Assembly (NCBI GenBank): GCA_947172645.1
Contig: CAMWBY010000013.1
Span: 62,001 to 126,000 of the forward strand
From: an uncultured Lachnospiraceae bacterium
Lineage (GTDB): Bacteria > Bacillota > Clostridia > Lachnospirales > Lachnospiraceae
DNA: 64,000 nt
Direction of reading: 5' to 3'
How positions within the stretch are numbered: position 1 is the stretch's first letter; the number at the start of each line of letters is the position of its first letter. A model generated the notes under the pieces. That model ran no database searches. It worked only from the letters and a program-made list of their open reading frames with translations, and was not told the DNA's origin. The position numbers and the translations under genes were made by a program. Of this stretch, positions 1-9,211 are shown one piece after another.

Positions 1-2562
1 AGGTACTGTATCTATTCTGTCCAATAACCTTTCAAGCACCCGTGCCGGAAGAAATTGTTTTATCTTTCCTTGCTCCAAGCCCTCTTGTATCCGGCGAACT
101 GATGCATCCAACACCTTCTCACCAGATTTCATCCCATTCGCCACGATATCTATATCGAGCACCAATACCTGCTCCTCTGTAAGCTTTTCCATTGCATCGG
201 CAATTTCATCACTCAAGTCATTCTTGCTGTTTTCATTCAGTTTCAGATACAGCTTGACAGCCTCTATGGTTTGTTCCGGATTGCCTTGACACTTTTCTTT
301 TACATAACGTACAAGTTTATCCTTCTGCACCCCTGCCACCGTGGAAAATTTATGATAGTCTGCACATTTATCAAATCCTGCCACCTTCGCCGCAAGTTCA
401 ATATATTTATACTGAGGTTTCCCACGGAATACATCTTCCGCCAAGATATCGACTGCAAGCCAGGAACCAAAGAGACACAGGTTGTCCGACGTATAATCTT
501 CCTGCAAAATATTGTCTTTTCCGTTCATCCGTTCACAGAGCAATCCAATTTTCGGTTCAATGCTTTCGCGCACCGACTCAATATAGCCCAAAGCAAAAAG
601 AAGCGCATTTCTCCAATAAGGCTTGTATGCAATTCTTTCAATATTGCATATCGCGTCCTCATCGCTTTTACCTTTTACCAAATCAGTCCCCGCAAAATAC
701 TCCTGCATGGAACGGATTGTGAAACTGTAGAGCCCCTCCTTGTTTTCATTTAAGAAGCAGATTCTTTGTGTGATGGTCATCAGGAATGCATTCTCTTTTT
801 CCTTTTCCTCAGCTCCTGCCTCGTAATCATCATCTCGCTTTTCTTCTATATAATCATTTATCAGCTTCCGCAGTTCATCCGTGCTTATCTCTGCAGATGC
901 GTTCTCTGCCTTTTCAGATTCCCTCTGCAAACGGTGCCCGATGAGATAGTGTAAATCCTGCAACCAACCCGTATTATCGTTGAGCGTCGCCACCACATTC
1001 TTCTGCTTTTCCCTTTTGACAATCGTGTCATAATATTGGCTAAATAACGAATATCTATCATGGGGCGGTTTCCCGCCGCTTTTTACAAGAATGGCAATAA
1101 TCGTAATCTGCAACGGCGTCTTCATCAGCCTACTTGTAATCTCATCTTCAAGGGCTTCATACATGATACGGATATATTCTTTCCGCCGCTCCGCCTGTTC
1201 TTCCATGACAGCAAACAACTTCCCGATATAAATCTGGCTGTCCTCCTTGGACAGTTCCGCCACTTCCATATGCGTATACTTTTCTTCATCGAAATCATTG
1301 TTATAACCCTCTTCCCTGGTCGTGCCTATAACCATGCAGTCGCATTGCGTCTGCCTCAGTTCTATTGCAATAAACACACGAATCTGTATAAGCACTTCCT
1401 GTCGGTTGGAGGATTCCGGTACTTCATCCAACCCATCGAAGAAAAAAATCCAAGCCTGTTCTTTCAACATCTTCCGAAGTATATTAACAGACAGCGCGCT
1501 TCCCTCATGCTTACCGATTCGTTCCCTCATATACTGCAAGATGGAGATGTTTTCATCCTCCCCTTTTCTCTTTATCCATGCGGCATACTCGCGTAACGCT
1601 ACTTTAAACGGGATTCTGACCCGGTTAATCCGGTATCCATAACTTCTGTTAAACTCCTTTAAAAATCTATCAACCGTCTTGTCCTGGTACCCTAATGCTT
1701 TTAAGTTATGCGCCCGGTATATCTGCGCAATAAACTGGCTGATTGTACTTTTCCCCTTGCCAGGGCCGCCCAACAACACAAAATTTTCATCTATACACAG
1801 TTCATCACTACCCGCTGCCTTTTTATAACCCAGAATCTCATTGCCCAATGAAAATACATATTTGGCAAACTTCACTTTCTCCCCTTGTCTCCGGTTAATA
1901 GCATCAATATCCACGCATACCTTTTCAATCGGTATTTTGTTCTCTGCCATGGAGCCTGCCTGCTCTAACCTGGGATACATCTCTTCCTCAAACTCACAGA
2001 GTAAATACTTCTTCAACATATTAGTATAATCCATCTCATCCTCCTCCAACATCTTGATAAGCAAATCCCCGGGCAGAATCGTAGCCGCATAGCTTATAGC
2101 CACATCCCGGTTATTGTCTAACATCGCGCATATTTCATCGTAGCCTCTCACATAGAAATGCTCGATAATATCATTATGCTCTTTCACATATGCCTCAATC
2201 TTATCCTTCACGCCCGTATCTTTTACAGGCGTAAGCACAACATTGGTATAGAAAAGATAGTTGTCTGGTATATAATCTGTTTCTTTCTCCCTGAAACGCC
2301 GAAGCTCACTGTCAATCTCCTTGACAAGCCACCTGTAATCGTCTTCTTTCGACGTAACATATTTATACTTTACCTGCCCAAAAGTCCTGCCCTCAAAAGC
2401 AACGCCCGCCTGGTCTTTGATTGTCCCCTCAAAGGTAAACTCCCTCTGTCCGTCAGGCCCTGTGCCATATTGACTGCACCGCACCCCGAACATCCTCTCA
2501 TTCAGGCTTCTCACCATAAGCTCAAACGAGTCCGTATCCATTTTGCTAAAGTCGTATCTCAT
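1..2562 (-). CDS. NACHT NTPase with N-terminal nuclease-like domain (bacterial NLR-like), partial
   Basis: Leftward gene starting at the ATG at 2562 (good AAAGAGGAG ribosome site) and open for 854 codons to the left edge, so the C-terminus is outside the window. Residues 1-70 look like a PD-(D/E)XK restriction-endonuclease fold of the Mrr type: GTGPDG with D37, then QVKYK with Q63 and K65. A NACHT P-loop ATPase follows: Walker A GGPGKGKST (about 265-273) and the typical NACHT Walker B FFFDGLDEVP (about 373-382). The rest is alpha-helical, as in NLR-like helical and sensor regions. Bacterial NACHT proteins with N-terminal effector domains are established anti-phage proteins in which ligand sensing triggers oligomerisation and effector activity. 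Here the inferred effector is DNA cleavage. The C-terminal sensor cannot be seen. Readable frames on the opposite strand here are shadows. Confidence is high for domains, moderate for defence role. Confidence 0.88.
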   Translation of the reverse strand, partial: MRYDFSKMDTDSFELMVRSLNERMFGVRCSQYGTGPDGQREFTFEGTIKDQAGVAFEGRTFGQVKYKYVTSKEDDYRWLVKEIDSELRRFREKETDYIPDNYLFYTNVVLTPVKDTGVKDKIEAYVKEHNDIIEHFYVRGYDEICAMLDNNRDVAISYAATILPGDLLIKMLEEDEMDYTNMLKKYLLCEFEEEMYPRLEQAGSMAENKIPIEKVCVDIDAINRRQGEKVKFAKYVFSLGNEILGYKKAAGSDELCIDENFVLLGGPGKGKSTISQFIAQIYRAHNLKALGYQDKTVDRFLKEFNRSYGYRINRVRIPFKVALREYAAWIKRKGEDENISILQYMRERIGKHEGSALSVNILRKMLKEQAWIFFFDGLDEVPESSNRQEVLIQIRVFIAIELRQTQCDCMVIGTTREEGYNNDFDEEKYTHMEVAELSKEDSQIYIGKLFAVMEEQAERRKEYIRIMYEALEDEITSRLMKTPLQITIIAILVKSGGKPPHDRYSLFSQYYDTIVKREKQKNVVATLNDNTGWLQDLHYLIGHRLQRESEKAENASAEISTDELRKLINDYIEEKRDDDYEAGAEEKEKENAFLMTITQRICFLNENKEGLYSFTIRSMQEYFAGTDLVKGKSDEDAICNIERIAYKPYWRNALLFALGYIESVRESIEPKIGLLCERMNGKDNILQEDYTSDNLCLFGSWLAVDILAEDVFRGKPQYKYIELAAKVAGFDKCADYHKFSTVAGVQKDKLVRYVKEKCQGNPEQTIEAVKLYLKLNENSKNDLSDEIADAMEKLTEEQVLVLDIDIVANGMKSGEKVLDASVRRIQEGLEQGKIKQFLPARVLERLLDRIDTVP

Positions 2563-2593
2563 GCCTTTTCTCCTCTTTAAACAATTGTCATGT

Positions 2594-2599
2594 ATTATA
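2594..2599 (-). promoter_or_regulatory. -10 element upstream of NACHT gene
   Basis: A perfect TATAAT on the minus strand lies 32 bp upstream of the start codon, with the AAAGAGGAG ribosome site between. No good -35 hexamer is visible at 17 bp (AACAGA), so this is a weak or activated promoter call. Confidence 0.4.
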
Positions 2600-2720
2600 T
2601 ATGAAGCATCTGTTTTTCTGTTGTCCGGAACTGCAATTTCTTATCGGCCAAGAGAAAATTCGCCATACTTCTACAATATTTGGCCACAAATATAGTTTAC
2701 CATACTATTCCACTAAATCC

Positions 2721-2777
2721 TATAAAAAATCAAATTCCCCGGTTCACAAGAGCATACACTCCTGCAAACCGGGGAAA
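2721..2777 (-). terminator. Rho-independent terminator of the first MATE gene
   Basis: A perfect 10-bp inverted repeat, TTCCCCGGTT (2735-2744) and AACCGGGGAA (2767-2776) with a 22-nt loop, is followed on the minus strand by TTTGATTTTTTATA. It lies 29 bp beyond the MATE stop codon. Confidence 0.7.
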
Positions 2778-2805
2778 CCCTTTTAAAACAAATCCCTTAT
2801 CTCTC

Positions 2806-4149
2806 CTAAATCACCCGAAACTCCTTCCACTTCCCGGACTTCTGGCGCACAAAGAAAATAACCGCCCGTACAATCCAGTCCATGACCATCGCCAATGCAA
2901 TGCCGATTACACCCATCCGGAACACGATTCCAAACAGATACGAGAAAAGAAGTCTCGCGACAATCGTGGAACCGATTGCGACATACATCGTGAATTTCAC
3001 GTCCCCTGCCGCCCGCAGCCCGTTGCTGAGCGCGCCGGAGAAAGGAAAGGCAACCGCATTAAACACATTGTGGATAAGCACTAACCAGATGACAAGCTGT
3101 TTTGTCTCTGGCTCCAGGGCATAGAATTTTAACAGAAACGGCGTGGCAAGAAAAATAAGCAGATTCCATGCAGAGGAAAATAAAAGGGTTATCCTTGTCA
3201 GCTTCTTAAAATAATCATCCGCTGCTTCTGTATCCCCGTTCCCCATGCACTGTCCAATCACCGTGATAAATACAGGCCCCATGGCAACGCCCGCCAGGGC
3301 CGCCAAAGACCAGACGCTTTGCGCCACACCGTTTGCCGCAATCTGATATGTGCCAAAAAGAGCCACAATACTGCTCAGCATCACTTTGACCAACTGGAAA
3401 ATACCGTTCTCCATCCCATTGGGAACCGCAATATTCAGGATATTTTTCATCAGCCCGCCGTTCCACTGGAAAATCCATTTTCTCCGGTAAACCACCTCAT
3501 TTTTCCCCTGGAAACAAAGCACCGTAACCGCCACCGCCGAAAATACCCGGGCAATGAGGGACGGATAAGCCACCCCTGCAACGCCTGCATGCAGTATGAA
3601 GACGCCAATCAGGTTGCCGACTACATTGATGACATTGGATATGACAGACAGATACATCGTCACATTCGTTTTCCCAAGACTACGGTACACCGCGGCGCCG
3701 GAGTTGTAAATGGCAAGCGCCGGATAGGAGTAGGCCGAAATTCTTAAGTATGTAACGCATGCCTGCATCACGGAATCTTCCACTCTCCCGAACATCAGAC
3801 GCAATATCCGTTCATTCCCTACCAATACCGCCGCCGATATCACAACGGAAAAGGCCGTAGAAAAAAGCAAGAGCTGACTGGCCGATTCCCCCGCCGCGTC
3901 TTGCGCTTTTCTTCCGATATACTGGCTGATAACAACCGCACCGCCGGAGGCAAGTGCGGTAAAAAGATAAATAAACACCGTATTGAACTGATTCACTAAA
4001 GAAACCCCGGATACCGCCGCCTCTCCCACGTAACTTATCACCAGGGTATCCGCCATCCCCACAAGCATAACCAATAACTGTTCCATGAAAAGTGGGACAA
4101 TCATCTTCCTTAAATCCTGGTTTGAAAATATTTCTGTTCCCTGTCTCAT
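2806..4149 (-). CDS. MATE family multidrug/cation antiporter
   Basis: About 447 residues with the usual twelve hydrophobic segments of MATE (multi antimicrobial extrusion) carriers: an N-terminal half beginning PLFMEQLLVMLVGMADTLVI and a repeated second half (AVPNGMENGIFQLVKVMLSS). These inner-membrane proteins export cationic drugs or metabolites against Na+ or H+. The start was placed at 4149 because AGGGAGAGG sits 6 nt upstream of that ATG. An in-frame ATG at 4191 would add 14 basic residues but has a poorer site. The gene follows a LysR gene in the same direction and has its own promoter at 4284-4312, so LysR-dependent control is plausible. The substrate cannot be inferred. Confidence 0.9.
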   Translation of the reverse strand: MRQGTEIFSNQDLRKMIVPLFMEQLLVMLVGMADTLVISYVGEAAVSGVSLVNQFNTVFIYLFTALASGGAVVISQYIGRKAQDAAGESASQLLLFSTAFSVVISAAVLVGNERILRLMFGRVEDSVMQACVTYLRISAYSYPALAIYNSGAAVYRSLGKTNVTMYLSVISNVINVVGNLIGVFILHAGVAGVAYPSLIARVFSAVAVTVLCFQGKNEVVYRRKWIFQWNGGLMKNILNIAVPNGMENGIFQLVKVMLSSIVALFGTYQIAANGVAQSVWSLAALAGVAMGPVFITVIGQCMGNGDTEAADDYFKKLTRITLLFSSAWNLLIFLATPFLLKFYALEPETKQLVIWLVLIHNVFNAVAFPFSGALSNGLRAAGDVKFTMYVAIGSTIVARLLFSYLFGIVFRMGVIGIALAMVMDWIVRAVIFFVRQKSGKWKEFRVI

Positions 4150-4283
4150 AACTGACCTCTCCCTTTGCTTTTTCATGCTCCGTTTAAACATACCTCTTAT
4201 TCACACTCGTTCCACCATAACTTCCTATTAAAACAGAAACAGGTGCAGAACGAAAGCGGAACGCATTTCTTTTCTACACCTAT

Positions 4284-4312
4284 ATTGTAAAATCAATCTT
4301 AAGTTATATCAA
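4284..4312 (-). promoter_or_regulatory. Sigma-A promoter for the MATE gene
   Basis: Minus strand TTGATA (4307-4312), a 17-bp spacer and TACAAT (4284-4289). It begins just beyond the LysR stop codon, giving the MATE gene a separate transcript with about a 130-nt leader. Confidence 0.65.
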
Positions 4313-4323
4313 ATACTTGCTTT

Positions 4324-5214
4324 TTATATATTGCTTATGCCTGAAAGGCATTTAATATGGTCGATAAATTTGGTCACGGCAAAACAAAACGGCTGTTGCT
4401 TCTTCCATGCCAATACACAGCTTGCCGTCAGCTCCGGCTCCAAAGGGCGGTATGTTATTTTCTCTTTATCCCAGAAAGGCACTGCCCCTTCTAATGTAAC
4501 GGAATATCCTAACCCCTCCTGAACCATGACGGCCCCATTGGTGCTCAGATTACTCGTAAAAAGGATTTGCACATCCTGAAACATCTCTCCAAACCAACTC
4601 GAGACTTCGTTCTGTACATTTAGCCTTCTTGGAAGAATCAGCGGCACGCCTGCCAAGTCCTGGGCGCATACAGACTCTTTTTGGGCAAGCGGGCTGTCAG
4701 GGCGCATTAGGACAACCCAACGCTCTTTTTGGCTTAGACGGATAAAATCAAATTTCTCAATATCAATCGGCTCCAACAATAAACCGACATCCGCCAATCC
4801 CTTCTCCATCTGCTCTTTTACCAAATCGGCATTTGCCGTATATAAATCGAAAGTAACCATAGGATACTTCTTATGGAACGATGAAATAATTTCCGATAAG
4901 CGCTGCACCGCAGCCATCTCACCGCTGCCAATCACGATTCTGCCCTCGACTAATTTATCCTGTTCAGTCAACTCTCTTTCTGTCCTATCCACAAGCGACA
5001 GTATCTCCTCCGCGCGCCGCCTTAACAATATTCCTTCATTCGTGAGGGTGATTTTCCGCGCACCTCTGTGGAATAACTTTACCCCCACCTCTTCTTCCAA
5101 CTGCAACAATTGCCTGCTCAGCGTGGGCTGCGTAATATGCAGGACTTCCGCCGCACGGTTGATACTCTCCTCCATGGCAACGGTAAGAAAATATCGTAGC
5201 ACCCTTATTTCCAT
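4324..5214 (-). CDS. LysR family transcriptional regulator
   Basis: About 296 residues, the standard LysR length. The N-terminus MEIRVLRYFLTVAMEESINRAAEVL continues into LHITQPTLSRQLLQLEEEVG, the winged helix-turn-helix with the recognition helix TQPTLSRQL. The remainder is a periplasmic-binding-protein-like effector domain. The start is set at 5214 because AAAGGGGAGG precedes that ATG by about 6 nt; an in-frame start at 5238 lacks such a site. It is divergent from the phosphoribosyltransferase-like gene at 5410 and directly upstream of the MATE gene. LysR proteins usually control a divergent neighbour, so both are candidate targets. The ligand is unknown. Confidence 0.9.
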   Translation of the reverse strand: MEIRVLRYFLTVAMEESINRAAEVLHITQPTLSRQLLQLEEEVGVKLFHRGARKITLTNEGILLRRRAEEILSLVDRTERELTEQDKLVEGRIVIGSGEMAAVQRLSEIISSFHKKYPMVTFDLYTANADLVKEQMEKGLADVGLLLEPIDIEKFDFIRLSQKERWVVLMRPDSPLAQKESVCAQDLAGVPLILPRRLNVQNEVSSWFGEMFQDVQILFTSNLSTNGAVMVQEGLGYSVTLEGAVPFWDKEKITYRPLEPELTASCVLAWKKQQPFCFAVTKFIDHIKCLSGISNI

Positions 5215-5303
5215 CTGAACCTCCCCTTTAGCCACCATTTCTACTATAATTCATCATACCGGATATCCGCCCGGAAAACAATATTGGCTTGTTGTAGAAA
5301 ACA

Positions 5304-5332
5304 TTGATTTACAGGCGCGTTGGCTGTATAAT
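5304..5332 (+). promoter_or_regulatory. Sigma-A promoter for phosphoribosyltransferase-like gene
   Basis: TTGATT (5304-5309), a 17-bp spacer and a perfect TATAAT (5327-5332) point right, about 78 bp upstream of the start at 5410. The palindrome GGATATCC at 5261-5268 lies between this promoter and the divergent LysR gene and could be part of a LysR site. Confidence 0.7.
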
Positions 5333-5409
5333 AAAGACAGTCGCATGAAATTCCTTATGGAAAGAATTGCACAAATTTATAAACTGAAAGATGATAAGGA
5401 GGTATGCAT

Positions 5410-6054
5410 ATGCAGGAAATCACCAAAATCCGTTCCAAAAACCATCCCAATGTCACACTGAAAGCAATTCCCGGACATTTTGTGACACCCAACTCCCACA
5501 TCAATTATTTTCTGGACATGACTACGTTGAAGACAAGGCTGAGCGAAGCGTCCACCGCGGCCAAGGAGCTGAGCAGACAGATTGTGGCATCCATGGTAGT
5601 TGACACCATCGTCTGCATAGACGGCTGTGAGATTATCGGTGCATTCCTGGCGGAAGAACTGACCAGGGCAGGTATTTATTCCCGCAATGCACACCAGACA
5701 ATCTATATTGTTACACCGGAGTACTCCGCGTCGGGCCAGATGTTGTTCCGTGACAACTATCTTCCTATGATTAAGGACAAGAACATCCTTCTCCTGTTAG
5801 CCAGCGCGACGACAGGACGTACCGTCACGAAAGCGGTTCAGACGCTTACATATTATGGCGCAACGATAAGCGGCGTCAGCGCAGTGTTCAGCGCTGCCAA
5901 CAGCGTTATGGGCATTCCCATCAATGCACTGTTCAGCACGGCGGATATCCCGGATTACAAGACTTACAGTTCTGAGGAATGCGCGCTGTGCAAGGATAAG
6001 AAGCCCATTGACGCATTCGCCAATGCATTCGGATACTCCACTATCCATCCATAA
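5410..6054 (+). CDS. Phosphoribosyltransferase-like protein with altered PRPP loop
   Basis: A 214-residue protein resembling the type I phosphoribosyltransferase fold of orotate PRTases: an N-terminal hood, VDTIVCIDGCEIIGAFLAEEL in the position of the substrate loop, and NILLLLASATTGRTV in the position of the PRPP loop. In active PRTases this loop is preceded by two acidic residues (consensus VDDVxTTG); here they are replaced by A-S, so catalysis is doubtful and a regulatory or ligand-binding role is possible. A CxxC occurs near the C-terminus (CALCKDKKP). The start at 5410 was chosen over the ATG at 5404 because AAGGAGG is 7 nt from the former and only 1 nt from the latter. The gene is divergent from lysR. 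Confidence 0.7.
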   Translation: MQEITKIRSKNHPNVTLKAIPGHFVTPNSHINYFLDMTTLKTRLSEASTAAKELSRQIVASMVVDTIVCIDGCEIIGAFLAEELTRAGIYSRNAHQTIYIVTPEYSASGQMLFRDNYLPMIKDKNILLLLASATTGRTVTKAVQTLTYYGATISGVSAVFSAANSVMGIPINALFSTADIPDYKTYSSEECALCKDKKPIDAFANAFGYSTIHP

Positions 6055-6227
6055 GAAGGCGCACCATACAACATAGTGGGTTTTCTGGAAAATTGACGCT
6101 AAATTTTACGATAATGGAAGCGGCATATCCCCTGCTGTATTGTCCGGAATTATCTAAGTTACCCGGAGATTACTGCTTACAGGGATATGCTGCTTTTTAT
6201 ACAAATCAGACAGGACGGTATATATCC

Positions 6228-7601
6228 ATGGAACAGGACATCACAATCAAGAAGAAACCGAAACACAGCAAAGAAAACATCCATGTCACTTTCAATATGG
6301 CATGGCCCTCTATTGTGGAATCTTTCTTTGTCGCCTTCGCCGGGTTGGTGGATTCGCTTATGGTCAGTTCTTTAGGCTCCTATGCGGTTGCCGCCGTAGG
6401 GCTTACGACACAGCCGAAATTCATCGGGCTGTCCCTTTTCTTCGCGTTGAACGTGGCAATCTCAGCGTTAGTGGCCAGACGGCGCGGAGAGGAAAACCCG
6501 GAAGAGGCAAACCGCATACTCAGCACAGCCATTCTGTTTATCGTCCTGTCCGCGGCGGCGCTCAGCGTCCTTTTCGTGGCGCTGGCAAGCCCGATTATAC
6601 ATATGTGCGGTTCCACGCCGGAAACCCACGACAGCGCGGTGGCATATTTCAGGATTATCATGGGCGGCATGATTTTCAACTGCATCCAGATGGGAATCAA
6701 TTCTGCCCAGAGAGGCGCGGGCAACACGAAAATCACCATGCGCACCAACGTGACCTCCAACACGGTTAACATTATCTTTAATTACCTGTTGATTAACGGG
6801 CACTTTGGCTTCCCCGCCCTGGGGATACACGGTGCGGCGCTGGCAACCGTCCTAGGGACGGTGGTTGCCTCGGTTATGAGCGTCCTTTCCATCTTTAAGC
6901 CCGACGGCTTTATCAGCCTTCCGTACATTATGAAAAACAAGGTTTTTCCTGCCTTAAACTGCTTCTTCCATCTGGTAAAGGTTGGCTACAGCGTTTTCTT
7001 TGAACAGCTTCTGATGCGAATCGGCTTTATGCTGACCGCAATTATGGCCGCCAAACAGGGAACCGACGCTATGGCAGCCCACCAGGTAGGCATGAACATC
7101 ATGGGCCTCTCCTTCTCCTTCGGGGACGGCTTACAAGCGGCGGCGGTGGCGCTTATCGGAAGAAGCCTGGGCGCCGGGGACGAGGAACTGGCCAAGGAAT
7201 ACGGGCGCATATGCCGGTTGTTCGGCGGCGTGATTTCCGTCTGTCTGGCAGTCGTCTACTTCTTTGGCGCCGGACCGCTTATGAGTCTTTTCTTCGAGGA
7301 AAGCCATATTGTCGCAATCGGTGTGAACATTATGCGTGTCATCATCTTCGTTGTTGTCTTCCAAATCAGCCAGGTTGTATATATGGGCTGCCTGCGGGGC
7401 GCCGGGGACACTTTCTATACCGCGGTCGCTTCCACCATCAGCGTCACTTTTATCCGTACCATCGGCTCCGTCCTAGGCGGTTACGTGCTCGGTCTTGGCA
7501 TCGTCGGCATCTGGCTGGGCGTCCTGGCAGACCAGATTTCGCGTTTTCTTTTTGCTTCAACGCGGTTTAAGAAAGGGAAATGGACACAGATTAAAATATA
7601 A
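6228..7601 (+). CDS. MATE family efflux transporter (second)
   Basis: About 457 residues with twelve hydrophobic segments and MATE hallmarks (WPSIVESFFVAFAGLVDSLM; a second half beginning YSVFFEQLLMRIGFMLTAIM; QRGAGNTK and CLRGAGDT in the two repeats). An in-frame ATG at 6093 would add 45 residues without membrane or MATE character, so the start was placed at 6228, just before the lysine-rich cytosolic N-terminus. It follows the phosphoribosyltransferase-like gene by about 170 bp and precedes a WYL regulator by 44 bp. That neighbour is a likely regulator. Substrate unknown. Confidence 0.88.
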   Translation: MEQDITIKKKPKHSKENIHVTFNMAWPSIVESFFVAFAGLVDSLMVSSLGSYAVAAVGLTTQPKFIGLSLFFALNVAISALVARRRGEENPEEANRILSTAILFIVLSAAALSVLFVALASPIIHMCGSTPETHDSAVAYFRIIMGGMIFNCIQMGINSAQRGAGNTKITMRTNVTSNTVNIIFNYLLINGHFGFPALGIHGAALATVLGTVVASVMSVLSIFKPDGFISLPYIMKNKVFPALNCFFHLVKVGYSVFFEQLLMRIGFMLTAIMAAKQGTDAMAAHQVGMNIMGLSFSFGDGLQAAAVALIGRSLGAGDEELAKEYGRICRLFGGVISVCLAVVYFFGAGPLMSLFFEESHIVAIGVNIMRVIIFVVVFQISQVVYMGCLRGAGDTFYTAVASTISVTFIRTIGSVLGGYVLGLGIVGIWLGVLADQISRFLFASTRFKKGKWTQIKI

Positions 7602-7612
7602 CTTCCAATTCC

Positions 7613-7629
7613 GATTAGGATGTCAAAAG
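7613..7629 (+). repeat. Possible solitary end of the dispersed inverted-repeat element
   Basis: GATTAGGATGTCAAAAG matches the left terminal repeat of the element at 17475-17583 (GATTAGGGTGTCAAAAG) in 16 of 17 positions, but no second end or core follows. It lies between the MATE stop and the WYL gene start. It may be a decayed copy or chance. Confidence 0.35.
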
Positions 7630-7645
7630 AAAGTACGGATAAGCT

Positions 7646-8626
7646 ATGATAAACAGGCTGCTTAGCATCATCTACATTTTAATGAACAAGGGCACTGTCA
7701 CCGCGGCAGAACTGGCTGAGCGGTTCGAAGTATCGGTGCGGACTATCTACCGCGATATCGAATCCTTAAGCATGGCGGGGATTCCGGTCTACACCACGAA
7801 AGGAAGAAACGGCGGCATACAGCTGACGGAGCAGTTCGTCCTCAACAAAATGCTGGTCTCCAAGAAAGAGCAGCAGCAGATTCTTGCCGCTCTGTACAGC
7901 CTGAAAGAGACAGGGGCCCAGGAGGAAGAGGCAATTCTGGGAAAGCTCGGAGATTTCTTTATGGAAAAACCCGAAAGTTGGGTTGCCATCGACTTTTCTG
8001 ACTGGAGCGGGACACGGAAAGAACTTTTTAACCAAATCCGGGATGCCATCTTAAACCGCCATGTCATGCGGTTCGACTATTACGGTCAATACGGGGGTAT
8101 GACCCATCGCTGTGTGGAACCGATACAACTTCTTTTTAAGGAATACACTTGGTATGTGCGCGCCTACTGCCGCACAAAGCAGGATATGCGGCTCTTTAAA
8201 GTGATGCGGATGAAAAGGATTGAAGTGCTCGATGAAACTTTTCCGCCCAAAAATGCGCTGTTGCTCAGACAGGCGCCGGAAGATATCAGGCTCATGGAAA
8301 GCTCATGCCAAAACACAGGCCCATGTATGGAACAAACGCCTGTCCATGAAGTGCCTCCCTCAGCAGACAACAATGCACCCATCCTCTGCTCACTGCGGAT
8401 ATGGATAGACCGGAAAGAAGCATACCGTGTCTACGACCGTTTCGAGGAAGAAGAGATTACGGTACTTCCCGACGGAAACTTCGAGGTCTGTCTGCCATGC
8501 CATATGGACGACTGGGTTTACGGCATGGTGCTGTCTTTCGGTCCTTCGGCGAAAGTGTTGTCGCCGAAATGGCTGCAGGCGGAAATAAAACAGCGTATTG
8601 ACGCCATGGGCAGATTATATGAATAA
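7646..8626 (+). CDS. HTH and WYL domain transcriptional regulator (YafY type)
   Basis: 326 residues. Residues 1-60 form a DeoR/HTH_11-like winged helix (LLSIIYILMNKGTVTAAELA, then VSVRTIYRDIESL). The centre holds a WYL domain (EPIQLLFKEYTWYVRAYCR, matching the W-Y-L type signature) followed by a C-terminal WCX-like extension ending GPSAKVLSPKWLQAEI. WYL domains bind small ligands or nucleic acid and control the attached HTH. It is 44 bp behind the MATE gene in the same direction, so it is probably co-transcribed and may autoregulate the operon. Confidence 0.88.
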   Translation: MINRLLSIIYILMNKGTVTAAELAERFEVSVRTIYRDIESLSMAGIPVYTTKGRNGGIQLTEQFVLNKMLVSKKEQQQILAALYSLKETGAQEEEAILGKLGDFFMEKPESWVAIDFSDWSGTRKELFNQIRDAILNRHVMRFDYYGQYGGMTHRCVEPIQLLFKEYTWYVRAYCRTKQDMRLFKVMRMKRIEVLDETFPPKNALLLRQAPEDIRLMESSCQNTGPCMEQTPVHEVPPSADNNAPILCSLRIWIDRKEAYRVYDRFEEEEITVLPDGNFEVCLPCHMDDWVYGMVLSFGPSAKVLSPKWLQAEIKQRIDAMGRLYE

Positions 8627-8799
8627 AGCCGCATGCCGGTTCATATACCAAAATTTTACCTGAAATATTTGAATCCATATTAGGCCGGTTGGCAGGATAG
8701 TGATACAGAAAGGCAGAAAAGAGATATTTTTCCCATATAGGCTGCACTATAATTATACTTGCAAAGGTGAAAAGCCGATGGCAGAATGGAGGAGCCGAT

Positions 8800-9039
8800 A
8801 TGTTGAAGTTTAAAATCCTGGATATGAATAATTTTCTGAATACTGTCAATGCCTGTAAAGGAGAAGTGCTTATGCGCTATCCCGAAGGCGGCAAAGTAAA
8901 TATCAGAGGACAATACCGGATACAGAATATCTTACGCAAACAATTTAGCGAGAACAAGAACTGCCTGCCAATCGTCCTGGAGTGCCCTGACTCCAAGGAT
9001 TACATGAGCTTAGTGTCTTACTATGCCGGGGATTGCTGA
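8800..9039 (+). CDS. Small conserved protein of unknown function
   Basis: 79 residues, MLKFKILDMNNFLNTVNAC at the start and ending MSLVSYYAGDC. The start at 8800 has GGAGGAG 8 nt upstream, and a terminator follows the stop, so the gene is well bounded. It resembles a family of short Lachnospiraceae proteins with an N-terminal FKILDM and a C-terminal YYAGDC that databases sometimes label by mistake as a polyA polymerase. No catalytic motif or membrane segment is visible. A TATAAT at 8749-8754 may be its -10 element. Function unknown. Confidence 0.7.
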   Translation: MLKFKILDMNNFLNTVNACKGEVLMRYPEGGKVNIRGQYRIQNILRKQFSENKNCLPIVLECPDSKDYMSLVSYYAGDC

Positions 9040-9061
9040 CAGTTTTGTTAATATCACCATA

Positions 9062-9098
9062 GGGCTGGCTTTCTTGTTTGCCAGCCCACCCTTTTAAT
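9062..9098 (+). terminator. Terminator after the small conserved gene
   Basis: A perfect 8-bp stem GGGCTGGC (9062-9069) and GCCAGCCC (9080-9087) with a 10-nt loop is followed by ACCCTTTTAAT. The U tract is short. Confidence 0.6.
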
Positions 9099-9211
9099 GC
9101 GCAGGCCCATGTATGGAACTTTGCTGCTGATGCAGCGCGCAGGCCGCGCGGCCAGCAGGGGGAAGAAATCTTCCCTGCTTAATTAGGAAACCGACGAAGA
9201 AAGGATACCAT

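Noticed and set aside
271..3084. Several rightward open frames of 60-180 codons opposite the NACHT and MATE genes
   Set aside because: They lack ribosome sites and family motifs, and overlap on the antisense strand genes with clear domains; they are shadows.
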